Assembly (NCBI GenBank): GCA_910580045.1
Contig: CAJTXF010000006.1
Coordinates: forward strand, 11,371-75,370
DNA from: an uncultured Eubacteriales bacterium
GTDB lineage: Bacteria; Bacillota; Clostridia; Oscillospirales; Acutalibacteraceae
Reading direction: 5' to 3'
DNA: 64,000 nt
Positions 1 to 8,100 of the stretch are shown in pieces (the stretch's first letter is position 1; each line of letters starts with the position of its first letter). The position numbers and the translations under genes are program-made. The notes under the pieces are model-generated. The model worked only from the letters and a program-made list of their open reading frames with translations. It was not told the DNA's origin and ran no database searches.

Positions 1-199
1 AATGTGTGGTAATCCTGCCATGGCCGCCCAAAGTCTCATTCATCGCGCCCAGAATCTCAGCGCTCTCCTGCAGGCGCTGGCCGTCAATGTCATACAGGGC
101 GAACTCCGCATCCCGCAGGACTGGGCTGCACATGCAGTCGCCGATGACATTCCGGGCAAACACCGTACTGCCGGCGCCCATAAAGGTTACTTTTATCAT
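1..199 (-). CDS. Partial GH4-family glycosidase, N-terminal 66 residues
   Basis: Only the N-terminus is in the window; the gene runs off the left edge. It begins MIKVTFMGAGSTVFARNVIG, the NAD-binding Rossmann start (GAGSxxFAxN) typical of glycoside hydrolase family 4 enzymes such as alpha-galactosidases. This family uses NAD and a divalent metal to cleave glycosides by a redox-elimination mechanism in the cytoplasm. The later text DIDGQRLQESAEI fits the acidic residue that ends the second beta strand and binds the NAD ribose. The ATG at 199 has a GGAGGG ribosome site just upstream. It diverges from the GH2 gene at 500, which suggests a sugar-use locus. Substrate specificity (alpha-galactoside, alpha-glucoside or glucuronide) cannot be read from this fragment. 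Confidence 0.82.
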   Translation of the reverse strand, partial: MIKVTFMGAGSTVFARNVIGDCMCSPVLRDAEFALYDIDGQRLQESAEILGAMNETLGGHGRITTH

Positions 200-250
200 T
201 CGATATTCCCTCCATTTTTGCGGCTTTCAAAGCCCGCAAGAGTTTTCTAA

Positions 251-279
251 AGAATAGCACAAGTGTACCAAAATAGCAA
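251..279 (-). promoter_or_regulatory. Candidate promoter of the GH4 gene
   Basis: Read on the minus strand there is TTGCTA, a 17-bp spacer and TATTCT, about 50 bp upstream of the GH4 start. The spacing is ideal for a sigma-A promoter and the hexamers are moderate matches. Confidence 0.4.
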
Positions 280-421
280 GGGAAATCACGAAAAAGACAG
301 GTAAATCTAAAAAAGCACCACCTCATAAGCTGTGCTGTTCCCTGCTCCCCCCTTATATAACCTTTATGCAGTACTTGGCAGCAGAATCCGCCTATTCTGT
401 CAACTTATTTTCTCTTTCCTG

Positions 422-450
422 TTGCTTTTTTGCCAATCAGCCGGTATAAT
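422..450 (+). promoter_or_regulatory. Candidate promoter of the GH2 gene
   Basis: TTGCTT, a 17-bp spacer and a perfect TATAAT lie about 50 bp upstream of the GH2 start. The rest of 200-499 contains the divergent GH4 promoter and no other gene that I can support. Confidence 0.6.
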
Positions 451-499
451 GAAGAAAATCTTTCCAGCTTCCACAAAATTATGAAAAGGAGCAGAAACG

Positions 500-2227
500 A
501 TGATTCATAGACCTGAACATCCAAATCCACAATTCCAGCGGGAGAACTGGATGAACCTGAACGGTCCCTGGCAGCTTGCCTTTGACCAGGGCAGGAGCGG
601 CATGGCCCGCAAGCTGTATCTCTCTGAGCCAAAGACTGCCAAACAGTTTGACAAGACCATTCAGGTGCCTTTTTGCCCAGAAAGCAAGCTCAGCGGTATT
701 GGGTATACTGACTTTATCCATGGGGTGTGGTACCGCCGCACAGTAGAGCTGAGTGACGCCCAGCTGGCAGGCCGCGTCCTGCTCCACTTTGGTGCAGTAG
801 ATTATGAAGCTGTGGTGTATGTGAACGGTGCAGAGGCTGGACGGCATCTGGGCGGATATACCTCGTTTTCTTTTGACATAACCGGGCTGGTGCATCCAGG
901 TGAAAACATAGTGACTGTGTATGCGCAGGACGACACCCGCAGCTTGGTACAAGCCTCGGGCAAGCAGTCCGGAGAGTATGGCTCCTATGGCTGCTTCTAT
1001 ACCCGAACCACCGGCATCTGGCAGACTGTATGGCTGGAGTTTGTGCCCCGGCAGTATGTGCGCCGGGTGAAATTCTATCCTGATTTGGAGAACCAGTGTT
1101 TGGGGATTGACTGTGATGTAGAGGGCCAGGGCACTGTCACTGTGACTGCATCTTATAAGGGAGTTCCCTGTGGGAGTGTTTCGGGGATGGCCAGCGGCAG
1201 CGGCAGCCGGTTCACCCTCCCCCTTTCTGAGCTGCACCTGTGGGAGCCTGGTCATGGCAGGCTGTATGATATTGAAATCACGTTTGGTGAGGACCGTATC
1301 CGTAGCTATGCTGGAATGCGGCAAATCAGGTTGGATGGGTATCGCTTCCTACTTAACGGAAAGCCTGTGTTTCAACGTATGGTTTTGGACCAGGGGTTCT
1401 ATCGGGAAGGTATCTACACCGCTCCCAGCGATAATGATTTGCTGCAGGATATAAAGCTGTCCATGGCTTTTGGATTTAATGGTGCGCGCCTACACGAGAA
1501 GGTATTCGAGCCCCGGTTCCTATACCACTGCGACAGGGAGGGCTATTTGGTCTGGGGCGAACACGCCAACTGGGGCATGGACCTGAGCGACGCCAATGCT
1601 TTCCTGCACTTTATGCCCCAGTGGATGGAGGCTGTGGAGCGGGACTTCAACCATCCTTCCATTATTGGCTGGTGCCCCTTTAACGAGACCTGGGACTGTG
1701 AGGGCCGCCGTCAGCTGGACAGGAGCCTGGAGGCTGTTTGGCAGGTGACCAAAGCCCTGGATTCCACCCGGCCCTGCATTGACACTTCCGGAAACTTCCA
1801 CACAGCGTATACCGACATATACGACCTGCACGACTACTGCCAGAATGTAGAGGAATTCACTGCCCACTATCAGGACTTCCCCCAGGACACAGAAAAGATG
1901 GAGACTTTCCCCCAGCGCCAGCACTACCGGCCAGGACTGCCGCTTTTTATCAGCGAATACGGCGGCATCAAATGGGACACTGGCAGTGAGAACAGTGACG
2001 CCTGGGGCTATGGTGACGCGCCGAAAACAGAAGAAGAGTTCCTAAAGCGCTATCAGGGCCTGACCCAGGCATTGCTGAACCATCCCAACATCATGGGTTT
2101 CTGCTACACCCAGCTGTATGATGTAGAGCAGGAGGTCAACGGCCTGTGTGACTATGAGCGCAAGCCAAAGTTTGAGCCGGAAGTGATTCGGGCCATTAAC
2201 GCAGCTCCAGCCGCAATAGAGAAATAA
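500..2227 (+). CDS. Glycoside hydrolase family 2 beta-glycosidase (575 aa)
   Basis: Predicted intracellular retaining beta-glycosidase, of the beta-galactosidase/beta-glucuronidase type. The order is an N-terminal jelly-roll sugar-binding domain (about 1-185, with GVWYRRTVEL and GGYTSFSFDIT), an immunoglobulin-like domain (about 185-280) and a TIM barrel. The barrel shows FNETWD, with Glu396 as the likely acid/base, and ISEYGG, with Glu486 as the likely nucleophile. There is no signal peptide. At 575 residues it is shorter than LacZ (about 1000) and is close to the short GH2 form. The start follows an AAAGGAGC site at 485-492. It diverges from a GH4 gene, so the pair probably degrades an oligosaccharide. 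The exact substrate is not determined. Confidence 0.88.
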   Translation: MIHRPEHPNPQFQRENWMNLNGPWQLAFDQGRSGMARKLYLSEPKTAKQFDKTIQVPFCPESKLSGIGYTDFIHGVWYRRTVELSDAQLAGRVLLHFGAVDYEAVVYVNGAEAGRHLGGYTSFSFDITGLVHPGENIVTVYAQDDTRSLVQASGKQSGEYGSYGCFYTRTTGIWQTVWLEFVPRQYVRRVKFYPDLENQCLGIDCDVEGQGTVTVTASYKGVPCGSVSGMASGSGSRFTLPLSELHLWEPGHGRLYDIEITFGEDRIRSYAGMRQIRLDGYRFLLNGKPVFQRMVLDQGFYREGIYTAPSDNDLLQDIKLSMAFGFNGARLHEKVFEPRFLYHCDREGYLVWGEHANWGMDLSDANAFLHFMPQWMEAVERDFNHPSIIGWCPFNETWDCEGRRQLDRSLEAVWQVTKALDSTRPCIDTSGNFHTAYTDIYDLHDYCQNVEEFTAHYQDFPQDTEKMETFPQRQHYRPGLPLFISEYGGIKWDTGSENSDAWGYGDAPKTEEEFLKRYQGLTQALLNHPNIMGFCYTQLYDVEQEVNGLCDYERKPKFEPEVIRAINAAPAAIEK

Positions 2228-2246
2228 ATTTATAGTTAACGCAGTT

Positions 2247-2283
2247 CCAAAGAGGTATCACTTCAGAGGTTATACCTCTTTGG
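2247..2283 (+). repeat. 12-bp perfect inverted repeat downstream of GH2
   Basis: CCAAAGAGGTAT at 2247-2258 pairs perfectly with ATACCTCTTTGG at 2272-2283 around a 13-nt loop. It has no following T-run, so it is not a typical terminator. It is preceded by GTTAACGCAGTT at 2235-2246, a sequence that recurs beside the palindrome at 50892. Confidence 0.75.
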
Positions 2284-2316
2284 AGCCTGGCGTCACGGGT
2301 TGCCCGCGCCGCTCTG

Positions 2317-2346
2317 CTTGAAAATCCGTTTTTACCGATTTTCAAG
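2317..2346. repeat. 10-bp inverted repeat related to the 50892 palindrome
   Basis: CTTGAAAATC at 2317-2326 pairs with GATTTTCAAG at 2337-2346. The 30-mer matches the central 30 bases of the palindrome at 50892-50923 at about 23 positions, which suggests one dispersed repeat family. Confidence 0.6.
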
Positions 2347-2378
2347 TGCGTTTACTATATCTGCACATGTGCAAATAA

Positions 2379-2419
2379 CCGCCTCGAAGCTAACGCTCCG
2401 GGGCGGCTTTATTTTTTTA
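2379..2419 (+). terminator. Rho-independent terminator after GH2
   Basis: CCGCCTCGAAGC pairs with GCTCCGGGGCGG, allowing G-U pairs, around a TAAC loop. The stem is followed by TTTATTTTTTTAT. The convergent gene ending at 2448 may also use it. Confidence 0.75.
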
Positions 2420-2447
2420 TCTTACACTGGGGGCGGTTTTCAGACAG

Positions 2448-3746
2448 TTAGGTGGCCTCTGCCTGCAGGCGGTCCAGCTTTTCCATACATTCTTCCACTG
2501 TCGCTCCCTCTAAAAGATCCCGTACCAACAGGCACACATTCCCCCACTGCTCCAGTTTCATATTGGCGTTGCTAGCCAGCACGTATACATTCTCCTGTAT
2601 CAAGGCATTCAGGGGCTTCAATGAATCTACACAGTCCACTTCCACATTTTTAGAAGGGGATATTACCTGGTTCATTTCAGAGTAAAGCTGCAGGGCCTCG
2701 TCAGTCAGCATGGCATCCAGGGTTGCTATAGCGTCTTCCCGGTGCTCTGCTTCAACGCCGATGCCAAAGCCTGTAATGGTCATCACCGGCATTTGACCCC
2801 GGCTGCTGGGGAATCCGATAACCTGCATGGAAAAATCCGTTTTGCCATAGGCTGTCTCCGTGTTGGCCGCGCCCCAATAGGCCATAACAATCGGCGTCTT
2901 TCCCGCCAAGAAGTCTGAGCCTTCCCCCTCAATGGCCTCGCTGACAACAGCCTTTTCTGCATCAATAAAGCCTCTGTCAATAAGCTCCTGCAAAAACTCA
3001 AAGCTGGGACGCATATAGTCGCTGTACTTCTTTTCACCGCTGTTCAGAGCTGCAATTTCAGCCTCTGTATCGCCGCCGTTGTACAAGTCGGCATAAGCCT
3101 GGGCAAACACAAAGGTTTCCAGCCACCAGCGGTTCGCGCCGACAGGCGTTTCATAGCCCTTGTCCTGCAGAACCTGACAGCAAGCTAGGAATTCTTCCGG
3201 TGTATTGGGGATTTCCAAGTGACATTTTTCAAAAATATCCGTGTTGATGAATAAGCCATAGGCCACCACCTCTTGCGGAATGGCCACCAGTTTCCCATCG
3301 ACCGTATTGGCAGTTATAATTACATCCCGCAGATTGTCTACACACTCCATGTCGGATAAGTCCGCCAGCAGCCCCTCTTTACCTAAAGCCGAAATCACGT
3401 CAGGATTGAGCAGGTACATATCGTCCATATTGTTCCGTGCCCGCTCTAAAGTCACATCATCGTAGGTTTTATCCTGATAATCAGCGGCAGTATAGGTTCG
3501 GTAGGCCATGGTGGTGCCAACTTTTTCTTCTGCCAGGGCTATCGTCAATTCCGAGGCGGTCCGGGCAACATTCTGTGCGTCAGGATTGATTTTCTCCATG
3601 GGGCTGAACAGGTTGACCACCCGCTCCTCCTCCGCGTCAGAGAGAATCAGCTGACTGTCCTTAGGCGTACTGCAGGCTGTCACTGTCAAGAGCAGCAAAA
3701 GCGCTGAAAGGAAAAGAAACACTCTTTTTAATACATGCTTTTTCAA
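2448..3746 (-). CDS. Extracellular solute-binding lipoprotein (ABC substrate-binding type, 432 aa)
   Basis: Predicted lipid-anchored family 1-type substrate-binding protein. It starts KKHVLKRVFLFLSALLLLL and has the lipobox LTVTAC, so Cys would be acylated after signal peptidase II cleavage. The body resembles sugar-binding proteins (LFINTDIFEKCHLEIPNTPEEF, then FLAGKTPIVMAYWGAAN). I chose the TTG at 3746 because an AGGGAGAG site lies just upstream; the longer ATG-initiated reading from 3785 has no such site and would add 13 unlikely residues. The gene lies 81 bp downstream of a hybrid sensor kinase on the same strand. No ABC permease or ATPase is adjacent, so it may feed a signal to the kinase or use a remote permease; both are inferences. 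Confidence 0.82.
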   Translation of the reverse strand: MKKHVLKRVFLFLSALLLLLTVTACSTPKDSQLILSDAEEERVVNLFSPMEKINPDAQNVARTASELTIALAEEKVGTTMAYRTYTAADYQDKTYDDVTLERARNNMDDMYLLNPDVISALGKEGLLADLSDMECVDNLRDVIITANTVDGKLVAIPQEVVAYGLFINTDIFEKCHLEIPNTPEEFLACCQVLQDKGYETPVGANRWWLETFVFAQAYADLYNGGDTEAEIAALNSGEKKYSDYMRPSFEFLQELIDRGFIDAEKAVVSEAIEGEGSDFLAGKTPIVMAYWGAANTETAYGKTDFSMQVIGFPSSRGQMPVMTITGFGIGVEAEHREDAIATLDAMLTDEALQLYSEMNQVISPSKNVEVDCVDSLKPLNALIQENVYVLASNANMKLEQWGNVCLLVRDLLEGATVEECMEKLDRLQAEAT

Positions 3747-3827
3747 AAAGAATCTCTCCCTACTGAAATCTATATATCCAAACAAAACACTATAGAAAAA
3801 CTTTACAAAAACGTTGGCTACACACTG

Positions 3828-6377
3828 CTAGAGACTCTTTCGTGTGGTACTAATAATGACCCGCTTCAACAATTCTATGTCAATGGGCTTGGGAACATGG
3901 GCGTTCATACCAGCCTCCAGAGCAGCCTTTTCATCCTCGGCAAAGGCGTTGGCAGTCATGGCGATGATTGGAATGCTCCTCGCATCCTCCCGCGCCAGGG
4001 CACGGATAGCTCTTGTAGCCTCATACCCGTTCATAACCGGCATTTGCACATCCATAAGAATAGCGTCAAACTCGCCCGGGACGCAGTTCTCAAAGCATTC
4101 AACCGCCAGCTGGCCGTTTTCCACCACCTGGCAGCTGGCGCCCTCTAAATCCAGCAGTTCTGAAAGGATTTCCGCGTTGATTTCATTATCTTCAACGGCC
4201 AAAAAGTGGAGTCCCTCCAGACTGAGTTCCACGTCTCCAACAGGCCGGGCAGGACCATCCCATAGCTCTGCCAGCTTCTCCTGCAGAGCAGAAACCAAGA
4301 AGGGCTTCATCAGCGATATTACGCCATCCCACGCCGGAACCTCACCTGAGCAGGACAGCACCAATACAGGCCGCCCTTGCGGCATGGCCTTTCTCACCTG
4401 TTGAAGCACTGCCTCTGGCATACTGCCCAGTGTCTCCCAGTCTAAAAGAGCCAGCTGGGGGTCTCTCTCCTGAATCTGCTCCAAGGCTTCCTCCAAATCA
4501 GAAGCAGTAAACAGCTCCAATCCAGAAATCTCCATTCGGGACAGAAGCTCTTTTTCTGCCTCCCTCTCACCCACCAGCACCATAGCGCGGGTAATTTCAT
4601 GGCTTTGCCAAAAGGCCTGCTCTGCCTGTCCTTCTGGTACACGAAGCTCCAGCTCTACCCGGAAGAGGCTGCCTCTATTTACCTGACTGGTTACCTCAAT
4701 AGTGCCGCCCATCAGCTCTACAATACTCTTGGTGATGGCCATACCAAGGCCTGTACCCTGCACCTTATTGGTGGTACTGTTCTCCGCCCGGGTGAAAGCG
4801 TCAAAAATTGTCTCCAAAAACTCCGGCGTCATGCCATAGCCATTGTCCTCCACCTCAATACGCAGGCGCTGATACTGGGCAGACCGCTGCCCCAAGCCAA
4901 TAATCCGAAACCAGATGCTGCCTCCTGCCTGGGTATATTTCACCGCATTAGACAGCAGATTGATAAGCACCTGGTCCAAACGGGTCTGGTCCCCCACCAG
5001 ATACTCATGCCGGACACCTGTCACTTCCACAGAAAAATGCTGCTCTTTTGCCGCGGCCATGGGCTGAATGATAGCATCTACAGAGGAAACCAAATCATTA
5101 AGGGTAAATTCAGAGAGATTCAGCACCATTTTTCCGCTCTCAATCTTGGATACATCCAGTACATCATTGATTAAGCTAAGCAGGTGCTGGCCGGAGGCGG
5201 TGATTTTCTTTGTGTATTCCCGCACTTTTGCAGGATTGTCCGCATCCATGACTAACAGGCTGGTAAACCCCAGCACAGCGTTCATTGGCGTGCGAATGTC
5301 ATGAGACATATTGCTGAGAAAAGTGGTTTTTGAGCTGCTGGCCAGTTGTGCGGCATGAAGAGCCTCTGCCAGCTGCCGGTTGTAGAGCTCGCGCTCTGCT
5401 TCCCGCTCTTGCCGGAGTTTGTTTTGCTGAAACTGGTTGAAGAAATACAGCAGGCAGCAGAGAAAGAATGCTACCAGCATCACAAGCACAACGATAGAGA
5501 TATTCTGATTTACCGTGTCACCCTCCTGCTGGATGGCAGAAACAGGTACATAACCCACCAAAAACAGTGTGCCGCCGTTCACTGCCCACATGTAGCTAAG
5601 AGAATCCTTCTTCTGGATATCATGGTAAAAGAGAATATTATTTCCGCCAGCTATGCACTGGCTTACATCCGCTTGAAGGGACTCATCGCTAATCGCGTTA
5701 GCACGGTAAAAATCCGCCAAATCAAGATGGCCTGCACTGCGTTCCCCCATGCCCGTGGGTTTCAGAACAAAACGCTCGCTCTGGGCGTCCATAATATACA
5801 GCAGTGCCTGCTTATTGTAAAAACCTTTGGGCAGGGATTTGTCTAATGAGTCATAGATATACTCCACATATAGAGTCCCCAGCTCTTGTCCGTCCTGTTC
5901 TACGGGACAGCTTATGGTATAAGCCCAAGTACCCATATAATTTACATAGGACTGCGAAACCGGAAGTCCGTCTACTGTACCTCCGGCAGAAAAATCCAGT
6001 TCTTCTGGGTGAAAAGCAGCTCCTGTGCTGGAGACACCCTCGTCATGACCGGAGAGCACCAAAGACAGCTGGACCATGGTGGCGTTCTTCTTGTAGGAGC
6101 GAATATACTCCTCCGGGTCCTCCGCGGCGCCTACATCCCGGGCCAGCAGGAGCTGAAACTCAGCCTCACTGCGAAGCATACTCTCTATTGTGCATCGAAT
6201 CAAATCCAAACTCTCACTTAGATTCTGGACCGCAGAATTGGACATTTCACGGCTGATTTTTTGGGAAACTGAAAACACCACACACCCCATCACCACGAAG
6301 ACAAGCACGATGGAGACCAGCATGGTCATACTATTTCTTCTCTGGCCACCGCGGCCACTGTCTGCAACATATTTCAT
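3828..6377 (-). CDS. Membrane hybrid sensor histidine kinase/response regulator (849 aa)
   Basis: Predicted two-component phosphorelay sensor in the cytoplasmic membrane. The order is TM1 (about 19-37), an extracellular Cache-like sensory region (about 40-285), TM2 (about 293-313), a coiled linker, HisKA with phospho-acceptor His359 in NMSHDIRTPMNAVLGF, and an HATPase domain with an N-box (NLLSNAVKYT) and GTGLGMAI. A degenerate receiver-like segment (about 590-690) follows, then a canonical C-terminal receiver with Asp776 in ILMDVQMPVMNG and a late Lys in PKPID. No HPt or DNA-binding output domain is present, so a separate phosphotransfer partner is expected. It is upstream of, and probably cotranscribed with, the solute-binding lipoprotein. 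A GAGGTGA site precedes the start. Confidence 0.9.
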   Translation of the reverse strand: MKYVADSGRGGQRRNSMTMLVSIVLVFVVMGCVVFSVSQKISREMSNSAVQNLSESLDLIRCTIESMLRSEAEFQLLLARDVGAAEDPEEYIRSYKKNATMVQLSLVLSGHDEGVSSTGAAFHPEELDFSAGGTVDGLPVSQSYVNYMGTWAYTISCPVEQDGQELGTLYVEYIYDSLDKSLPKGFYNKQALLYIMDAQSERFVLKPTGMGERSAGHLDLADFYRANAISDESLQADVSQCIAGGNNILFYHDIQKKDSLSYMWAVNGGTLFLVGYVPVSAIQQEGDTVNQNISIVVLVMLVAFFLCCLLYFFNQFQQNKLRQEREAERELYNRQLAEALHAAQLASSSKTTFLSNMSHDIRTPMNAVLGFTSLLVMDADNPAKVREYTKKITASGQHLLSLINDVLDVSKIESGKMVLNLSEFTLNDLVSSVDAIIQPMAAAKEQHFSVEVTGVRHEYLVGDQTRLDQVLINLLSNAVKYTQAGGSIWFRIIGLGQRSAQYQRLRIEVEDNGYGMTPEFLETIFDAFTRAENSTTNKVQGTGLGMAITKSIVELMGGTIEVTSQVNRGSLFRVELELRVPEGQAEQAFWQSHEITRAMVLVGEREAEKELLSRMEISGLELFTASDLEEALEQIQERDPQLALLDWETLGSMPEAVLQQVRKAMPQGRPVLVLSCSGEVPAWDGVISLMKPFLVSALQEKLAELWDGPARPVGDVELSLEGLHFLAVEDNEINAEILSELLDLEGASCQVVENGQLAVECFENCVPGEFDAILMDVQMPVMNGYEATRAIRALAREDARSIPIIAMTANAFAEDEKAALEAGMNAHVPKPIDIELLKRVIISTTRKSL

Positions 6378-6527
6378 ACTGCGCGGTCACCTCTATCCCT
6401 GTGCTCTTTTGCGTTTTCTCTGTCCAAAACATACTATGATTTTCGCCATTATTATACCACTCCCCACCAGAATCTGTCAATGGGGAGCGCGGGAAAGGGA
6501 TTGTCCAAATCACAGAGATAATCATCT

Positions 6528-6558
6528 GTATTCCCCCGCCCTGCGGGCGGGGGAATAC
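6528..6558. repeat. 14-bp perfect GC-rich hairpin
   Basis: GTATTCCCCCGCCC at 6528-6541 pairs perfectly with GGGCGGGGGAATAC at 6545-6558 around a TGC loop. It directly abuts the dispersed repeat at 6559 and may be part of that element. No T-run follows, so a simple terminator is unlikely. Confidence 0.8.
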
Positions 6559-6600
6559 GAAAAACTCCTCGGAACGGACGCTCCCCGCGGGAAAGGCTAA
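6559..6600 (+). repeat. Dispersed ~40-bp repeat, copy A
   Basis: It contains AACTCCTCGGAACGGAC followed by CTCCCC and GGGAAAG. The same text occurs in inverted orientation at 63960-64000, with one small indel and a few substitutions. Both copies are intergenic. Confidence 0.7.
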
Positions 6601-6920
6601 GAAATCGTGATGGGATGATTCACTATAAATATTTCTGTAGCAGAAACTTTTAGATGAGCCAGATTTAGTATATTCTATGCGCAAAGAGGGACAGGCGATA
6701 AAGAAAGTTTTATAACGATGCCCGTCCACATCAATTTCCAACAAACAAGACTCTGGCATGTTTTGAAGAGTTCTGATAGATACAAGAAAGGGCACAGGAT
6801 TTATGAGAATTCCTGTGTATAAAACACGAGCCTAAGTAAAAATTTTTGATTCGATTTTCGTTCTATTCTGCGCAGTCTCTACTATGCTAATGCCCAGAAA
6901 ACCCAGTTCTTAATAGATTG
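6601..6920. other. AT-rich intergenic segment, no supported gene
   Basis: This stretch is noticeably more AT-rich than its neighbours. A minus-strand frame reads through it and on through the repeat and hairpin into the start of the sensor-kinase gene. I see no ribosome site, no recognisable domain and no conserved-looking boundary, so I do not call a gene. It may be a decayed remnant. Confidence 0.4.
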
Positions 6921-6970
6921 CAAAACAAAATAGAGCTGTTTCTCGACGAAAAGGCTCGAAAAATAGCTCT
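6921..6970 (-). terminator. Terminator of the acylation operon
   Basis: On the minus strand TAGAGCTATTTTTCGA (6955-6970) pairs with TCGAGAAACAGCTCTA (6931-6946), with one wobble and one mismatch, and is followed by TTTTGTTTTG. It lies just after the stop of the gene ending at 6990. Confidence 0.75.
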
Positions 6971-6989
6971 ACCTCCTACTTCATCCCGG

Positions 6990-8090
6990 TTACTTGATGG
7001 TTTCGCTGTTATTAAGGACAGAAGTACTGTAAAGGAAAAGCACGTCCTGATTGGTGAAGGAGATAAACTGGCCCAGCATCTGGGGAGATATATAGCGGAT
7101 GTCCACCAGAGTGATAGAGGCGTAGCCCTCTGCCAGCAGAGGGGCTATGCTGCTCCCAAAGGAGTCCCGGAAGAGGAGCAGCTCTTTCCCGGAAGCGGCG
7201 TGAGGGTTTTCGATTTTCAGCAGCGATTTGGGCCCTGCCAGAAAGAAGGAGTAGGGGTCGCGGCCCGCGGCCTGCTCCGCATCGTAAAAGGGGATATAGG
7301 TGCCTGTTTCATAGTCATAGACCTGGCAGTCCTCCAGCGCGGCGTGGCTCAGCCAGTACAGCTCCTCCCCTGGCAGGGGCAGGGCCGCCTGCCCATAATA
7401 CACCCCATAAAAAGGGGACTCGGCAAGATGGCGGGTGTAGCCGCCTGACAAGGTAGCCCCCATCTGTCCAGCTAGGTACTGGGCGGCATCTGTGATGTTT
7501 TCCTGCCGCCAATGGCTGTCTGTGCGGTAATAGTCCGACAACTCTAAAAAGGGGAAGATATCAATATACTGGGCAAAATCCAGACGGGTTCGCAAGGCAT
7601 CCACCAACTCTGCATAGTGAAGGGTTGGGGCGCCGTGTTCTGCCGCCATATAGCAGTTCTTGTCCGGGATGACAGATAGGTAGACTGCCATGTCTTTGTC
7701 CACCAGATACTGCTCGTAAACATACCGGAACCGCGATGCCGCGTAGTCCACAGACGACAGGTCAAGGGGGTAATCCAGCTTGGAGATGTAGCCGTCCTGC
7801 AGGTAGACCCCGTTGTTGTCCTTTTGCCTAAAGGCGCAAAGAGCGGTAAGGGCCTTGACCGTGCGCAGCTTGTCTCGTAAGGGGAACTGGTCCAGCGCGT
7901 ATTCCTCAAAATCCGCCATAAAGTCCCCTGAAAATACGGCGTCCCAGCTGGCAGCTGGCGGGGCTGCCAAAGGCCGGCGCTCACTGGCCGACTGGGCATC
8001 CACAGGCTTGAGGACAGCCCACAGCAAAAAGCCATACATAAAGAGACAGGTAAGGACCACAAGGGCCATATCCTTCCGTTTTTCCGGCAT
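6990..8090 (-). CDS. DHHW/AlgX-like extracytoplasmic protein paired with MBOAT (366 aa)
   Basis: Predicted partner of the upstream O-acyltransferase. An N-terminal membrane anchor (about 9-27, LVVLTCLFMYGFLLWAVL) precedes an extracytoplasmic domain. Features of the DHHW/AlgJ-AlgX SGNH-like family include the early LRDKLRTVKAL region, YRTDSHWRQENI with the Asp-x-His pair, and a later LFRDSFGSSIAPLL Ser-containing block. In known systems such proteins complete transfer of acyl groups to surface polysaccharides. The start has TAGGAGCG upstream, and the gene begins 10 bp after the MBOAT stop, indicating one operon. The polymer substrate is unknown. Confidence 0.82.
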   Translation of the reverse strand: MPEKRKDMALVVLTCLFMYGFLLWAVLKPVDAQSASERRPLAAPPAASWDAVFSGDFMADFEEYALDQFPLRDKLRTVKALTALCAFRQKDNNGVYLQDGYISKLDYPLDLSSVDYAASRFRYVYEQYLVDKDMAVYLSVIPDKNCYMAAEHGAPTLHYAELVDALRTRLDFAQYIDIFPFLELSDYYRTDSHWRQENITDAAQYLAGQMGATLSGGYTRHLAESPFYGVYYGQAALPLPGEELYWLSHAALEDCQVYDYETGTYIPFYDAEQAAGRDPYSFFLAGPKSLLKIENPHAASGKELLLFRDSFGSSIAPLLAEGYASITLVDIRYISPQMLGQFISFTNQDVLFLYSTSVLNNSETIK

Positions 8091-8100
8091 ACCATCGCTC

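Noticed and set aside
479..1324. 281-aa reading frame antisense to the GH2 gene
   Set aside because: It has no ribosome site or domain and lies wholly opposite a gene with clear GH2 motifs.
6331..6795. 154-aa reading frame across the repeat and hairpin
   Set aside because: It reads through a perfect hairpin and a dispersed repeat and overlaps the kinase start, with no domain recognised.
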